DNA of 64,000 bases, from contig NZ_CP160398.1 in the NCBI RefSeq assembly GCF_040729435.1, forward strand, positions 5,809,001-5,873,000, given 5' to 3'. The notes beneath the pieces were generated by a model. The model saw only the letters and a list, made by a program, of their open reading frames with translations. It was not told the DNA's origin and ran no database searches. Origin of the DNA: Pseudomonas sp. HOU2. GTDB lineage: Bacteria; Pseudomonadota; Gammaproteobacteria; Pseudomonadales; Pseudomonadaceae. How positions within the stretch are numbered: the stretch's first letter is position 1; each line of letters begins with the position of its first letter. This document shows, piece after piece, positions 17,121 through 25,886 of this stretch. The position numbers were made by a program, and so were the translations under genes.

Positions 17121-17908
17121 GAAACCAGACCAAGATCAACACCCCCGCCGAAATTGCCCAGTCGCGCGCGGCCGGCAAACTCGCCGCTGAAGTGCTGGCG
17201 ATGCTGGTGCCGCATGTGAAGGCCGGGGTGACCACCGATGAGCTGGATCGTCTGTGCAACGACTACATCGTCAATGTGCAAAAAGCGATTCCGGCCAACG
17301 TCGGCTATCACGGCTTCCCGAAAACCGTCTGCGCTTCGGTCAACGACGTGGTGTGCCATGGCATCCCGTCGGGCACACCGCTGAAAGACGGCGACATCGT
17401 CAACCTCGACATCGCGGTGCTCAAGGACGGCTGGTTCGGCGACACCAGCCGCATGTACGTGGTCGGCGAGGCGACGCCTGAAGCGCAGCACCTTATCAAG
17501 ACCACTTACGACGCCATGTGCGCCGGCATTCGCATGGTGCGCCCCGGCGCCACATTGGGCGACATCGGCCATGCGATCCAGAGTCTGGCGGAGAAGGAAG
17601 GTTTCAGTGTGGTGCGTGAATACTGCGGGCATGGCATCGGCAAGGTTTACCACGACGAGCCGCAGATCCTGCATTACGGTTTCCCCAATCAGGGCATGAA
17701 GCTCAAGGCGGGGATGATCTTCACCGTCGAGCCGATGCTCAATGCCGGCAAGCGCCATGTGAAGAACATGCCGGATGGCTGGACGGTGCTGACCAAGGAC
17801 GGCTCGCTGTCGGCGCAGTGGGAGCATATGGTCGCGGTGACCGAGACAGGCTTCGAAATTCTCACGGCGTGGCCGGATCAGATTGAAGGCTACCGCGCTA
17901 TTCCCTGA
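17117..17908 (+). CDS. map: Type I methionine aminopeptidase
   Basis: 263 aa, within the usual type Ia length. Metal-site motifs are present: HGIPSGTPLKDGDIVNLDIAVLKDGWFGDTSR (both Asp ligands), REYCGHGIGKVYHDEP (His ligand), IFTVEPMLN (Glu) and SAQWEHMVAVTE (Glu). It removes initiator methionine from nascent proteins. This gene is probably a second, accessory copy, because the essential map gene of Pseudomonas normally lies next to rpsB. Linkage by ATGA overlap to the ParD-like gene is a recurrent bacterial pairing. Confidence 0.93.
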   Translation: MRNQTKINTPAEIAQSRAAGKLAAEVLAMLVPHVKAGVTTDELDRLCNDYIVNVQKAIPANVGYHGFPKTVCASVNDVVCHGIPSGTPLKDGDIVNLDIAVLKDGWFGDTSRMYVVGEATPEAQHLIKTTYDAMCAGIRMVRPGATLGDIGHAIQSLAEKEGFSVVREYCGHGIGKVYHDEPQILHYGFPNQGMKLKAGMIFTVEPMLNAGKRHVKNMPDGWTVLTKDGSLSAQWEHMVAVTETGFEILTAWPDQIEGYRAIP

Positions 17909-17925
17909 GACCGTGCTGACAGCTT

Positions 17926-18087
17926 CCCTCACCCTAGCCCTCTCCCGGAGGGAGAGGGGACTGACTGGATTGTCTGGACGAGTTACGCCGACCTGAAATA
18001 TCGGGTCGAACTCAGGTCTTGACCATCATGGTGATCGGCTCCCTTTCCCCCTCGCCCCCTTGGGGGAGAGGGCTGGGGTGAGGGGGG
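17926..18087. repeat. CCCTCACCCTAGCCCTCTCC inverted repeat pair
   Basis: A pyrimidine-rich CCCTCACCCTAGCCCTCTCC unit and, about 110 bp on, its inverted relative (GAGAGGGCTGGGGTGAGGG), between convergent genes. A second pair of the same element lies at 33263-33438. Confidence 0.8.
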
Positions 18088-18109
18088 GAATCCCACAGAC
18101 GACACGCTA

Positions 18110-19264
18110 TCAGTGAGAACCGGCCGCTTTGTTAAGGTCGCTTTCAGCCCATTCGGTGTAGACGCAGGCATCCGCCGTGGCCCAGCGCACTCGCACCGGG
18201 TCGCCAGCCTTGAGCGGCATGCCGGCGGCGGACAGCGCTTTCACCGTCATCGAAGTACCGCCCGAAGTCACCACGCTGCAGGTCTGGCTTTCGCCAAGAA
18301 ACAACACTTCCACAACCTGCGCCGACACCTCATTCCAGCCCGCCGCCAACGGCTCGTCACTCGCTTGCTGCACGCTCAGCGCCACTGCTTTTTCCGGGCG
18401 CACCATCAGCAGCACATCCTGCTCGGTATGCAAACCAGCGGTCAGTCGAATCGACAATGACTGTCCTTCAAACGAAGCCGCTGCATTGCCTTGGGCCTTG
18501 AGCTTGAGAAAGTTCGAGTTGCCGAGGAACGACGCGACAAACGCATTCGGCGGGTTCTGATACAGGTCATAACCGCTGCCTAAACCCACAATCTTGCCGT
18601 GACTGAAAATCGCAATGCGCTGCGACAAACGCATCGCTTCTTCCTGATCGTGGGTCACGTAGACGATGGTGATACCCAGGCGCCGATGCAGCTGGCGCAG
18701 TTCATCCTGCAAGTCTTCACGCAGTTTTTTATCCAGCGCACCGAGCGGTTCGTCCATCAGCAGAATGCGTGGCTCATAGACCAGCGCCCGGGCGATGGCG
18801 ACCCGCTGTTGTTGGCCGCCAGACAGTTGCGAAGGGCGGCGATGGGCGAATTGTTCGAGTTGCACCAGTTTCAGCATCGCATCGACACGCTTGTCACGCT
18901 CGGCGGCGGCGAGTTTGCGGATCGCCAGCGGGAAGGCGATGTTGTCGCGCACCGACAGATGCGGGAACAGCGAGTAGCGCTGGAACACCATGCCGATGTC
19001 GCGCTTGTGCGGCGGCACGTTGACCAGCGACTGCCCGTTGACCAGGATCTCGCCGCTGCTCGGGGTTTCGAACCCGGCGAGCATCGACAGCGTGGTGCTT
19101 TTGCCCGAGCCGCTGGAGCCGAGGAAGGTCAGGAACTCGCCGTCCTTGATGTCCAGCGAGATGTTGTCCACGGCGGCGAAATCGCCGTAGTGCTTGTTCA
19201 GATTGCGCAGGCTGACCAGGGGTTTGTCGCTCTGCTGGGATGCGTCTTTGATCACGGCACTCAT
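18110..19264 (-). CDS. PotA-type ABC transporter ATP-binding protein
   Basis: 384 aa from MSAVIKDASQQSDKPLVSLR. The nucleotide-binding domain has Walker A (GSSGSGKST), the Q-loop (GMVFQRYSLFPHLSV), the ABC signature (LSGGQQQRVAIARAL), Walker B (ILLMDEPLGALD) and the H-loop (YVTHDQEEAM). A C-terminal TOBE-type domain follows (VMVRPEKA-like LLMVRPEKAVALSV, then VVEVLFLGESQTCSV). This is the polyamine/iron/opine class (PotA/FbpC-like). It is the last gene of a four-gene minus-strand importer operon after two permeases and a binding protein. Confidence 0.93.
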   Translation of the reverse strand: MSAVIKDASQQSDKPLVSLRNLNKHYGDFAAVDNISLDIKDGEFLTFLGSSGSGKSTTLSMLAGFETPSSGEILVNGQSLVNVPPHKRDIGMVFQRYSLFPHLSVRDNIAFPLAIRKLAAAERDKRVDAMLKLVQLEQFAHRRPSQLSGGQQQRVAIARALVYEPRILLMDEPLGALDKKLREDLQDELRQLHRRLGITIVYVTHDQEEAMRLSQRIAIFSHGKIVGLGSGYDLYQNPPNAFVASFLGNSNFLKLKAQGNAAASFEGQSLSIRLTAGLHTEQDVLLMVRPEKAVALSVQQASDEPLAAGWNEVSAQVVEVLFLGESQTCSVVTSGGTSMTVKALSAAGMPLKAGDPVRVRWATADACVYTEWAESDLNKAAGSH

Positions 19265-19281
19265 GTCGTACTCCTGGGCGC

Positions 19282-20091
19282 TCAGGCGCTGATTTCGTTG
19301 CGCCGGCGCAGAGCGGCGGCGATCACCATGACCAATACCGACAGGCCGATCAGCAGCGTCGAAGCGACGGCGATCACCGGGGTCAGGTCCTGGCGCAAAG
19401 TGGTCCACATTTTCACGGGAAGGGTTTGCAGGGTCGGGCTGGCCATCATCACGCTGAGCACCACTTCATCCCACGAAACCAGAAAGGCGAAGAGGGCGCC
19501 GGCGACCATGCCCGGACGGATCGCCGGGAACGTCACCTTGAACACTGCTTGCAGGCGTGAGGCGCCGCAGATCACCGCCGCGTCTTCAATCGACTGATCG
19601 AACAGCTTCAGCGAGTTGATGATCGAGATGATGGTGAACGGCAGCGCGACGATCACATGGCTGACCACAAAGGCAAACATGGTTCCGGTGTAACCGAGCT
19701 TGAGAAACAACGCGTACACCGCCACCGCGATGATCACCAGCGGCACGATCATCGGCAGGGTGAACAGGCCGTAGAGCATTTCCCGGCCGGGAAAACGCCC
19801 GCGCACCAGAGCAAACGCGGTTGGCAGACCGAGGGCCACGGCGCAGATCGTGGTCAGCACGGCAACCTTGAGGCTGGCTGCCGCAGCGTTCATCCAGTCG
19901 GCGTTGGAGAAGAACTGGCCGTACCATTTCAGCGTCCAGCCCGGCGGCGGGAACACCAGCCACTGCGACGAGCCGAACGACAGCAGGACGATGAACACGA
20001 TCGGCAACAGCAGGAACAGGCCGATCAACCCGGTGGTGGCGTAGAGGCCGAAACGCATCCGGCGGCTCATGGCATTGGGAGTCAGGAGCAT
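19282..20091 (-). CDS. PotC-type ABC permease
   Basis: 269 aa with six hydrophobic helices and the permease EAA loop near residue 175 (EDAAVICGASRLQAVFKVTFPAIRPG). The segment WLVFPPPGWTLKWYGQFF is characteristic of PotC/PotI-like inner-membrane subunits. It lies 17 bp before the ATPase gene and 6 bp after the partner permease in the same operon. Confidence 0.92.
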   Translation of the reverse strand: MLLTPNAMSRRMRFGLYATTGLIGLFLLLPIVFIVLLSFGSSQWLVFPPPGWTLKWYGQFFSNADWMNAAAASLKVAVLTTICAVALGLPTAFALVRGRFPGREMLYGLFTLPMIVPLVIIAVAVYALFLKLGYTGTMFAFVVSHVIVALPFTIISIINSLKLFDQSIEDAAVICGASRLQAVFKVTFPAIRPGMVAGALFAFLVSWDEVVLSVMMASPTLQTLPVKMWTTLRQDLTPVIAVASTLLIGLSVLVMVIAAALRRRNEISA

Positions 20092-20097
20092 CTCGGC

Positions 20098-21042
20098 TTA
20101 CCTCGCGTTGCTGGCGCCAACCGGGGATTCCGGCTGAAGCTTCAGGTAGAAATAGAACAGCACCAGCGTGATCGCGATCAGCAACGCGGCGCCGGCGCTG
20201 GCCAGGCCCCAGTTGAGGAACGATTGCACCTGCTGAATGATGAACTCCGGCAGCATCATGTTCTGCGCCCCGCCCAGCAGCGCCGGGGTGACGTAATAAC
20301 CGAGCGACATCACGAACACCATCAACCCGCCGGACGCCAGACCTGGCCGGCACAGCGGCAGGAACACCCGGAAGAAATTGGTCCAGGGGCTGGCGCCGCA
20401 GATCGAGCCGGCCTGCAGGATCATCGGGTCGATGGCCTGCATGGTCGCCTGCAACGGCAAGACGATGAACGGGATCATGATGTAGCTCATGCCGATCACC
20501 ACGCCGGTCAGGTTGTGCACCATTTCCAGCGGCTGATCGATGATCCCCAGCGCCATCAGCGCCTTGTTGATCACCCCCGAGGCTTGCAGCAATACCAGCC
20601 ACGAATAGGTGCGGGCGAGCAGGCTGGTCCACATCGACAGCAGCACGATGTTGAGGATCCAGCGTCCCCAGCCGCGGGGTACCAGAGTGATCGCCCAGGC
20701 CAATGGAAAGCCCAGCAACAGGCTGAAGATCGTCACCAGCCCGGCCACCGAAAAGGTGTTGAGCAGCACCCGTGCGTAGGCCGAGTTGGCGAACAGTTGT
20801 TCATAGTTGCCAAGGCCCGGAGTCGGTTCGAGCACGCCGCGCAACAGCAGGCCAATCAACGGCGCGAGAAAGAACAGGCCGAGGAACAGCAGTGCCGGCG
20901 CGAGGTTGCCGGCGCCGCGCCAGCGTTGTCTGAGGGACGGGGCTTGCGCCATTGCACTGGCCTTGCCTGTGGCCGGGCCGGCAGCGCTCGCGGCGCTCCC
21001 GGTGGCAGTGGAGGGACGGGACGCAGTGGCCGCCATTTTCAT
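20098..21042 (-). CDS. PotB-type ABC permease
   Basis: 314 aa from the ATG at 21042, whose ATGA overlaps the stop of the binding-protein gene. An Ala/Ser/Thr-rich cytoplasmic N-terminus of ~45 residues precedes six hydrophobic helices. An EAA loop is visible (QAGSICGASPWTNFFRVFLPLCRPG). It is the partner of the PotC-type permease. The N-terminal extension is longer than usual for PotB. Confidence 0.9.
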   Translation of the reverse strand: MKMAATASRPSTATGSAASAAGPATGKASAMAQAPSLRQRWRGAGNLAPALLFLGLFFLAPLIGLLLRGVLEPTPGLGNYEQLFANSAYARVLLNTFSVAGLVTIFSLLLGFPLAWAITLVPRGWGRWILNIVLLSMWTSLLARTYSWLVLLQASGVINKALMALGIIDQPLEMVHNLTGVVIGMSYIMIPFIVLPLQATMQAIDPMILQAGSICGASPWTNFFRVFLPLCRPGLASGGLMVFVMSLGYYVTPALLGGAQNMMLPEFIIQQVQSFLNWGLASAGAALLIAITLVLFYFYLKLQPESPVGASNAR

Positions 21043-22064
21043 TTGACCAGCCATTCGTTCCACCGTGTCGCGATGGCTTGACCGTTCTTGGCCCAGTACG
21101 CGAAATCAAGAGTGATCTGATCCTTAGCGTAGGCAGTCGGCAGGTTCGGGGCCAGCACCGAATCCAGGCGCGCCACGCTGTCGACGTTGACCGGGGCGTA
21201 GGCGGTCAGGTTGGAGAAGTCGGCCTGGCCTTTGGCACTGCTGGCATTGGCCAGAAACTTCATCGCCGCGTCCTTGTTTTTCGAACCCTTTGGAATCACC
21301 AGAATGTCGGCCATGACCAGGTTCTGTTTCCAGCTCACACCCACCGGCGCGCCGTCTTCCTGCAGGGCGTGAATCCGGCCGTTCCAGAACTGGCCCATGC
21401 TGGCTTCACCGGAGGCCAGCAATTGCTGCGACTGCGCGCCGCCGCCCCACCAGACGATGTCTTTCTTGATGGTGTCGAGTTTCTTGAAGGCGCGGTCCAG
21501 ATCCAGCGGGTAGAGCTTGTCAGCCGGCACGCCGTCGGCCAGCAGCGCCAGTTCGAGCACGCCGGGGCTCGGCCATTTGTACAGAGCGCGTTTGCCGGGG
21601 TAGGTCTTGGTGTCGAACAGGGCGGTCCAGTCCTGCGGCTTGGCCGCGCCGAGCTTGCCTTCGTTGTAGCCGAGGACGAAAGAGAAGAAGAACGAGCCGA
21701 CGCCGTAATCGCTGACAAAACGCGGGTCGATCTTGTCGCGCTGGATGACTTTGAAATCGAGGGGTTCGAGCAGGCCTTCGGAAGCGGCGCGCAGGGCAAA
21801 GTCGGCTTCGACATCGACCACGTCCCACTGCACGTTGCCGCTCTCGACCATGGCCTTGAGTTTGCCGTAGTCGGTCGGGCCGTCCTGCACCACGGTGATG
21901 CCGCTGGCCTTGCTGAACGGATCGGCCCAGGCCTGTTTCTGCGCATCCTGGGTGCTACCGCCCCAGCTGACAAAGTTCACACTCTCGGCGGCCATCGCGG
22001 CCTGGCCGGTCACGCTCAGCAGTCCCGCAAAAAAGATCGCGGTTGCAGCTTTGTTCAACACCAT
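21039..22064 (-). CDS. ABC transporter periplasmic substrate-binding protein (PotD-like)
   Basis: 341 aa from the ATG at 22064, preceded by GAGGG; a GTG six nt upstream is less likely. A Sec signal peptide (ATAIFFAGLLSVTGQAAMAAE) precedes a PotD/spermidine-putrescine-type fold (NFVSWGGSTQDAQKQAWADPF, VVDVEADFALRA, FFFSFVLGYNEG, YAPVNVDSVARLD). It has lower similarity to classical PotD in the ligand region, so the ligand need not be a polyamine. A TGGTATTCCA operator-like site lies about 110 bp upstream. It matches sites ahead of the catabolic genes to the right, suggesting that this importer feeds that pathway. Confidence 0.92.
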   Translation of the reverse strand: MVLNKAATAIFFAGLLSVTGQAAMAAESVNFVSWGGSTQDAQKQAWADPFSKASGITVVQDGPTDYGKLKAMVESGNVQWDVVDVEADFALRAASEGLLEPLDFKVIQRDKIDPRFVSDYGVGSFFFSFVLGYNEGKLGAAKPQDWTALFDTKTYPGKRALYKWPSPGVLELALLADGVPADKLYPLDLDRAFKKLDTIKKDIVWWGGGAQSQQLLASGEASMGQFWNGRIHALQEDGAPVGVSWKQNLVMADILVIPKGSKNKDAAMKFLANASSAKGQADFSNLTAYAPVNVDSVARLDSVLAPNLPTAYAKDQITLDFAYWAKNGQAIATRWNEWLVK

Positions 22065-22160
22065 TTTCACGCCCTCATTGTTGTGTTTTTGAGCGGGCTT
22101 GCGTTGTTGCCCGCCTGTCGGGAGCAGTAGCTGGACGGTTTTTCAGGTCGTCCGGTCTAT

Positions 22161-22183
22161 GGAATATCATATTATGGTATTCC
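22161..22183. promoter_or_regulatory. GntR-type operator, importer copy
   Basis: A 23-bp imperfect palindrome with arms GGAATA/TATTCC (10 of 11 pairs match). The complementary strand reads GGAATACCATAATA. It shares 14 of 15 bases with GGTATACCATAATAC at 23536 and 29361. It lies 97-119 bp upstream of the binding-protein start codon. Confidence 0.6.
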
Positions 22184-22268
22184 AAGCTTTGTGCAAGCAC
22201 TTTGCCTTACCGGTTATCTGGCGGATGTGCTTTTTTGACCGCTGAAGGATTTCGATAGGTGAAAAATT

Positions 22269-22370
22269 GTGGCGAGGGAGCTTGCTCCCGCTGGGTTGCG
22301 AAGCGACCCTCGCTTTATCCAGAAAAGGGGCCTGCTGCGCAGTCCAGCGGGAGCAAGCTCCCTCGCCACA
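22269..22370. repeat. REP palindrome, GTGGCGAGGGAGC family
   Basis: GTGGCGAGGGAGCTTGCTCC and its inverted copy around a ~45-nt centre, downstream of the RibBA gene. Relatives are at 34263 and 43116. Confidence 0.85.
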
Positions 22371-22386
22371 GGTGATCTTCGTTTTC

Positions 22387-23502
22387 TCAAGAATGCTCGG
22401 TGAACGGAATGCTCTCGACCACTTCCAGGTCATACCCGGTCAACCCCGCATACTTCAGCGGCGGCCCAAGATGCCGCAGCTTGCCCACCCCCAGGTTTTG
22501 CAGAATCTGCGCCCCGGTACCCACCTCCGAATAGATCCGCGATTGCGAGCGGCTGAACTGCCGCGGTGGCTGGGTCAGTTGCGGCACGCGCTCCAGCAAT
22601 GCCTGCGACGATTCATGATTGGCCAACACCACCACAACTCCATGACCTTCTGCCGCAACCCGCTGCAGCGCCGCCCACAGCGTCCAGTTGCTCGGCCCGC
22701 TGTACTCGGCGCCGACCAGATCCCGCAGTGGATCAATCACATGCACGCGCACCAGCGTCGGCTCTTCGCGGCGCAGATCGCCCATGACCATCGCCATGTG
22801 CACGCCACCCTCAATGCGGTCTTCAAAGGTGATCAGACGAAAAGTGCCATGCACCGTCGGCAACTCACGCTCGCCGATGCGCTCGATGGTGTGTTCGGTG
22901 CTCAGGCGATAGTGGATCAGGTCGGCGATGGTGCCGATCCTGATCCCGTGCTTGCGCGCGAACACTTCCAGATCCGGGCGGCGGGCCATGGTGCCGTCAT
23001 CGTTCATCACCTCGACGATCACCGAGGCCGGGGTGAAACCGGCGAGGCGCGCGAGGTCGCAACCGGCCTCGGTGTGGCCGGCGCGGGTCAGCACGCCGCC
23101 TTCCTTGGCGCGCAGCGGGAAGATGTGCCCGGGTTGCACCAGATCTTCGGCGCGGGCGTCTTTCGCTACGGCGGCCGCGACTGTGCGCGCGCGGTCAGCC
23201 GCAGAAATGCCAGTCGTCACGCCGACCGCCGCTTCAATCGATACGGTGAACGCGGTGCTGAACACGCTGCCATTGCTCGGCACCATCTGCTCAAGACCCA
23301 ACCGTTGGCAATGTTCGTCGGTCAGCGTCAGGCAAATCAGACCGCGCGCCTCACGGGCCATGAAGCTGATCGCCTGGGGCGTGCAGCAGTCGGCGGCCAG
23401 CAGCAGGTCGCCTTCGTTTTCCCGATCTTCGTCATCGACCAGCAGGACCATCTTGCCGAGGCGATAATCTTCGAGGATTTCTTCGATGCTGTTGAAGGCC
23501 AT
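22387..23502 (-). CDS. ribBA: RibBA-like: 3,4-dihydroxy-2-butanone-4-phosphate synthase with degenerate GTP cyclohydrolase II domain
   Basis: 371 aa. The N-terminal ~205 residues are a complete RibB domain ([58 protein letters not shown]). It makes the four-carbon riboflavin precursor from ribulose 5-phosphate. The C-terminal ~165 residues align with GTP cyclohydrolase II but lack the zinc-binding cysteines and the catalytic block (here [17 protein letters not shown] instead of a Cys-x-GD...CxC segment). That half should not hydrolyse GTP. The gene is divergent from the DUF1330 gene, with a GntR-type operator between them. It is therefore more likely a pathway-linked paralogue that boosts flavin supply than the housekeeping copy. 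Confidence 0.9.
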   Translation of the reverse strand: MAFNSIEEILEDYRLGKMVLLVDDEDRENEGDLLLAADCCTPQAISFMAREARGLICLTLTDEHCQRLGLEQMVPSNGSVFSTAFTVSIEAAVGVTTGISAADRARTVAAAVAKDARAEDLVQPGHIFPLRAKEGGVLTRAGHTEAGCDLARLAGFTPASVIVEVMNDDGTMARRPDLEVFARKHGIRIGTIADLIHYRLSTEHTIERIGERELPTVHGTFRLITFEDRIEGGVHMAMVMGDLRREEPTLVRVHVIDPLRDLVGAEYSGPSNWTLWAALQRVAAEGHGVVVVLANHESSQALLERVPQLTQPPRQFSRSQSRIYSEVGTGAQILQNLGVGKLRHLGPPLKYAGLTGYDLEVVESIPFTEHS

Positions 23503-23534
23503 GCTGGACTCTTAGGGTGGGTTGCAAATAATAT

Positions 23535-23550
23535 TGGTATACCATAATAC
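23535..23550. promoter_or_regulatory. GntR-type operator between ribBA and the DUF1330 gene
   Basis: TGGTATACCATAATAC lies in the 69-bp divergent intergenic region. Fifteen of its bases (GGTATACCATAATAC) are identical to the site upstream of the catabolic operon (29361-29375). Confidence 0.65.
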
Positions 23551-23571
23551 AAAATCAACAAAGAGGTCACT

Positions 23572-23865
23572 ATGAAGGCGTACTGGATTGCCCACGTGGA
23601 TGTCGATGATGCCGAGCACTACAGCCAATACACCCAGCGCGCGCCGGCCGCGTTTGCCGAGTTCGGCGCGAAGTTTCTAGCCCGGGGCGGGCGCAGCGAA
23701 GCGCTGGAGGGCAGGGCTACTCCTCAGCGTAGCGTGGTGATCGAGTTCGAGAGCTACGGGCAAGCACTGGCGTGCTTCCACTCGGCGGCGTATCAGGAAG
23801 CGAAACGTTATCGCGAGGAATGGGCGAGGGCGGAGATCGTCATCGTCGAAGGACTGGCGCCGTAA
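23572..23865 (+). CDS. DUF1330 family protein
   Basis: 97-aa protein with ribosome site GAGG. MKAYWIAHVDVDDAEHYSQYTQRA followed by FGAKFLARGGRSEALEG and SVVIEFESYGQALACFHSAAYQEA is the DUF1330 dimeric alpha/beta-barrel (ferredoxin-like) signature. These proteins are often encoded in catabolic clusters and no activity is established. Divergence from ribBA across a GntR-type operator ties it to the same regulon. Confidence 0.9.
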   Translation: MKAYWIAHVDVDDAEHYSQYTQRAPAAFAEFGAKFLARGGRSEALEGRATPQRSVVIEFESYGQALACFHSAAYQEAKRYREEWARAEIVIVEGLAP

Positions 23866-23867
23866 CC

Positions 23868-23970
23868 CCTGTAGGAGCTGCCGCAGGCTGCGATCTTTTG
23901 ATTTTGATTCTAAAAACAAGATCAAAAGATCGTCCGATCGCGGCCCGAGCCTGCGGCAGCTCCTACAGGG
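23868..23970. repeat. REP palindrome, GTAGGAGCTGCC family (expanded centre)
   Basis: Inverted repeat with CTGTAGGAGCTGCCGCAGGC arms. Extra bases (CGTCCGATCGCGGCCCGA) interrupt one arm, making this copy imperfect. It separates the convergent DUF1330 and NUDIX genes. Confidence 0.85.
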
Positions 23971-23989
23971 ATCGAGTAGAGATCGGGTA

Positions 23990-24553
23990 TCAGCGGATAA
24001 AGTGAATCTTCCCGCTGTCATCATTGCCCATGTAGATCCCATACACCCCGGCCTGACGCTCCTCGATATAGCGCTCGAGAATCTGCCGGATCGCCGGGTA
24101 ATAGATCTGCTCCCACGGAATGTCCTCAGGGGCGAAGAACTTGTAGTCCAGGGTCTCAGGCCCGAACTGCCCAGTGATCTCCAGCGCGATGGCGCGGAAG
24201 ATGATGTACACCTCGCTGATCTTCGGCACGCTGAAAATCGAGTACGGCGAGACGATTTCCGCACGCACGCCGCTTTCTTCCCAGACTTCACGCAGCGCCG
24301 CCTGCTCGGTGGTTTCGCCGCTTTCCATGAAGCCGGCCGGCAGCGTCCAGGTGCCCGGGCGCGGCGGGATCGCCCGTTGGCACAAGAGGTATTTGCCGTC
24401 CTGCTCGATGATGCAGCCGGCGATGATCTTCGGGTTGACGTAGTGGATGTAGCCGCAGCCGCGGCACATCAGGCGCTCGTGCGTATCGCCCGGCGGCACC
24501 TGCTGACCGAGGTCAGGGCCACCGCATTTCGGGCAAAAGCTCGGGCTGAACAT
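23990..24553 (-). CDS. NUDIX hydrolase with N-terminal zinc ribbon
   Basis: 187 aa. The zinc ribbon uses Cys7, Cys10, Cys30 and Cys33 (CPKC...CRGC). A complete Nudix box spans residues 74-96 (G-x5-E-x7-REVWEESG). This architecture is that of NudC-like or ADP-ribose/FAD pyrophosphatase-type hydrolases acting on nucleotide diphosphates. It starts 1 bp after the stop of the GntR regulator and is the last gene of the catabolic operon. A role on a flavin or nicotinamide cofactor is attractive but unproven. Confidence 0.88.
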   Translation of the reverse strand: MFSPSFCPKCGGPDLGQQVPPGDTHERLMCRGCGYIHYVNPKIIAGCIIEQDGKYLLCQRAIPPRPGTWTLPAGFMESGETTEQAALREVWEESGVRAEIVSPYSIFSVPKISEVYIIFRAIALEITGQFGPETLDYKFFAPEDIPWEQIYYPAIRQILERYIEERQAGVYGIYMGNDDSGKIHFIR

Positions 24554-24554
24554 G

Positions 24555-25307
24555 TCAGTGACCTATGCGCGGTTCTTTCAGCGCGATGGGCAGGGTGATG
24601 TTCGGCGTGGCGCCGGTCTCTTCCTGCTTGCGCTTGAGGTAGTCGAGGGCCACGGCGGCCGCAGCGCGCACGTGATCGACACACGCCTGATGCGCCGCCA
24701 GCGGATCACCGCTCTTGATCGCCTCAACCATTTTTTCCATTTCGTGGTTACTCGCGCCGCGCCGGTTTTCCTGGGACACCGAGGTCGCCCGCAAGTAGCT
24801 GATGCGCGCCTGCAACTGGCGCAACTGAGTGGCCGCAACATGGTTGCCCGAGCCTTCGAGCAGCACGTCGTAGAAGCCCTGCACCGAGTCGATCACCTGT
24901 TGCAGTTCGCCGTCCTTGAGCGCCTTGCGGTTCTCGTCGAGGGCTTTTTCCAGGGCCTTGATGTCCTTGGCCTTGGCGCGCAGGGTGAACAGCTGGACGA
25001 TCAGGCCTTCGAGCACGCAGCGCAGCTCATAGATGTCGACCGCATCGGCGAGGGTGATGATCGCAACGCGCGGACCTTTGGCATCGGCGAACTCGACCAG
25101 ACCTTCGGACTCCAGGTGGCGCAAGGCTTCGCGCACCGATGTGCGGCTGACACCGAGGCGATCGCACAGATCGCGCTCCACCAGACGATCGCCGGGCATG
25201 AGCTGGAAATTCATGATCGCGCTACGCAGTTTATCCAGCACGATTTCGCGCAGGGTAACGGGGTTGCGATTGACCTTGAAGCTGTCGTCGAGTGGCTGGC
25301 GTTTCAT
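24555..25307 (-). CDS. GntR-family regulator (FCD/FadR subfamily)
   Basis: 250 aa. The N-terminal winged helix is GntR-type (REIVLDKLRSAIMNFQLMPG, then LCDRLGVSRTSVREALRHLE). The all-helical C-terminal FCD ligand domain has the metal-site pattern (ELRCVLEGLIVQLF..., NHEMEKMVEAIKSGD, DHVRAAAAVAL). It lies inside the catabolic operon between the carboxymuconolactone-decarboxylase-family and NUDIX genes. It probably binds the TGGTATACCA-type sites at 22161, 23535 and 29360, giving feedback control of importer, ribBA/DUF1330 and its own operon. Confidence 0.92.
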   Translation of the reverse strand: MKRQPLDDSFKVNRNPVTLREIVLDKLRSAIMNFQLMPGDRLVERDLCDRLGVSRTSVREALRHLESEGLVEFADAKGPRVAIITLADAVDIYELRCVLEGLIVQLFTLRAKAKDIKALEKALDENRKALKDGELQQVIDSVQGFYDVLLEGSGNHVAATQLRQLQARISYLRATSVSQENRRGASNHEMEKMVEAIKSGDPLAAHQACVDHVRAAAAVALDYLKRKQEETGATPNITLPIALKEPRIGH

Positions 25308-25365
25308 GGGGTCCGCTCTTTAAGTTGGCTGTCCATGCCAGACGGGCATCTAAACAGCCGAGGGG

Positions 25366-25755
25366 TTAACTGGAGGCCTCGGCGTCGGCTTCGGCGAAGG
25401 CTTCACGGGCAAGCCGGAAACTGTCCACGGCTGCCGGGACGCCGCAATAAATACCGACCTGAAGCAGAATTTCGCGTATTTGCTCACGACTCAGGCCGTT
25501 ACGCAAGGCGCCGCGCACATGCAGCTTGAGTTCGTGCGGACGGTTGAGCGCCGAGATCATCGCCAGGTTGATCATGCTGCGCTCCTTGAGCGACAAACCC
25601 TCGCGCCCCCAGACATGGCCCCAGCAATATTCGGTGACCATTTCCTGCAGCGGGCGGCTGAAGTCATCGGCGTTCTCAATCGAGCGCTGCACGTAGGCTT
25701 CGCCCAGTACCTGGGTGCGGATCTTCAGGCCTTTTTCGTACTTTTCGTTGCTCAT
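25366..25755 (-). CDS. Carboxymuconolactone decarboxylase family protein
   Basis: 129 aa, full length for PcaC-like single-domain members. It contains EYCWGHVWGREGLSLKERSM and ALNRPHELKLHVRGALRNG, then LLQVGIYCGVPAA, matching the family's helical core. The AhpD-type CxxC is absent, so an aromatic-pathway (PcaC-like) role fits better than peroxidase. No other protocatechuate gene is near, so it probably acts in the local pathway on a related lactone or amide intermediate. Confidence 0.9.
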   Translation of the reverse strand: MSNEKYEKGLKIRTQVLGEAYVQRSIENADDFSRPLQEMVTEYCWGHVWGREGLSLKERSMINLAMISALNRPHELKLHVRGALRNGLSREQIREILLQVGIYCGVPAAVDSFRLAREAFAEADAEASS

Positions 25756-25778
25756 ATTCTTCGGCTCACCTCAATCCC

Positions 25779-25869
25779 TGTGGGAGCTGGCTTGCCAGCG
25801 ATAGCGGTGGTTCAGTCAGCATTGATGTTGAATGTTCCGACGTCATCGCTGGCAAGCCAGCTCCCACAG
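25779..25869. repeat. REP palindrome, GTGGGAGCTGGC family
   Basis: CTGTGGGAGCTGGCTTGCCA and its inverted copy, lying inside the catabolic operon between two co-directional genes. Relatives are at 37708, 40439 and 59734. Confidence 0.85.
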
Positions 25870-25886
25870 AGTTTTGCATTGTTCTT

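Noticed and set aside
16893-17908. Toxin-antitoxin operon (ParD-like plus partner)
   Set aside because: The partner is a complete methionine aminopeptidase, not a toxin; the ParD-like protein is only structurally reminiscent of antitoxins.
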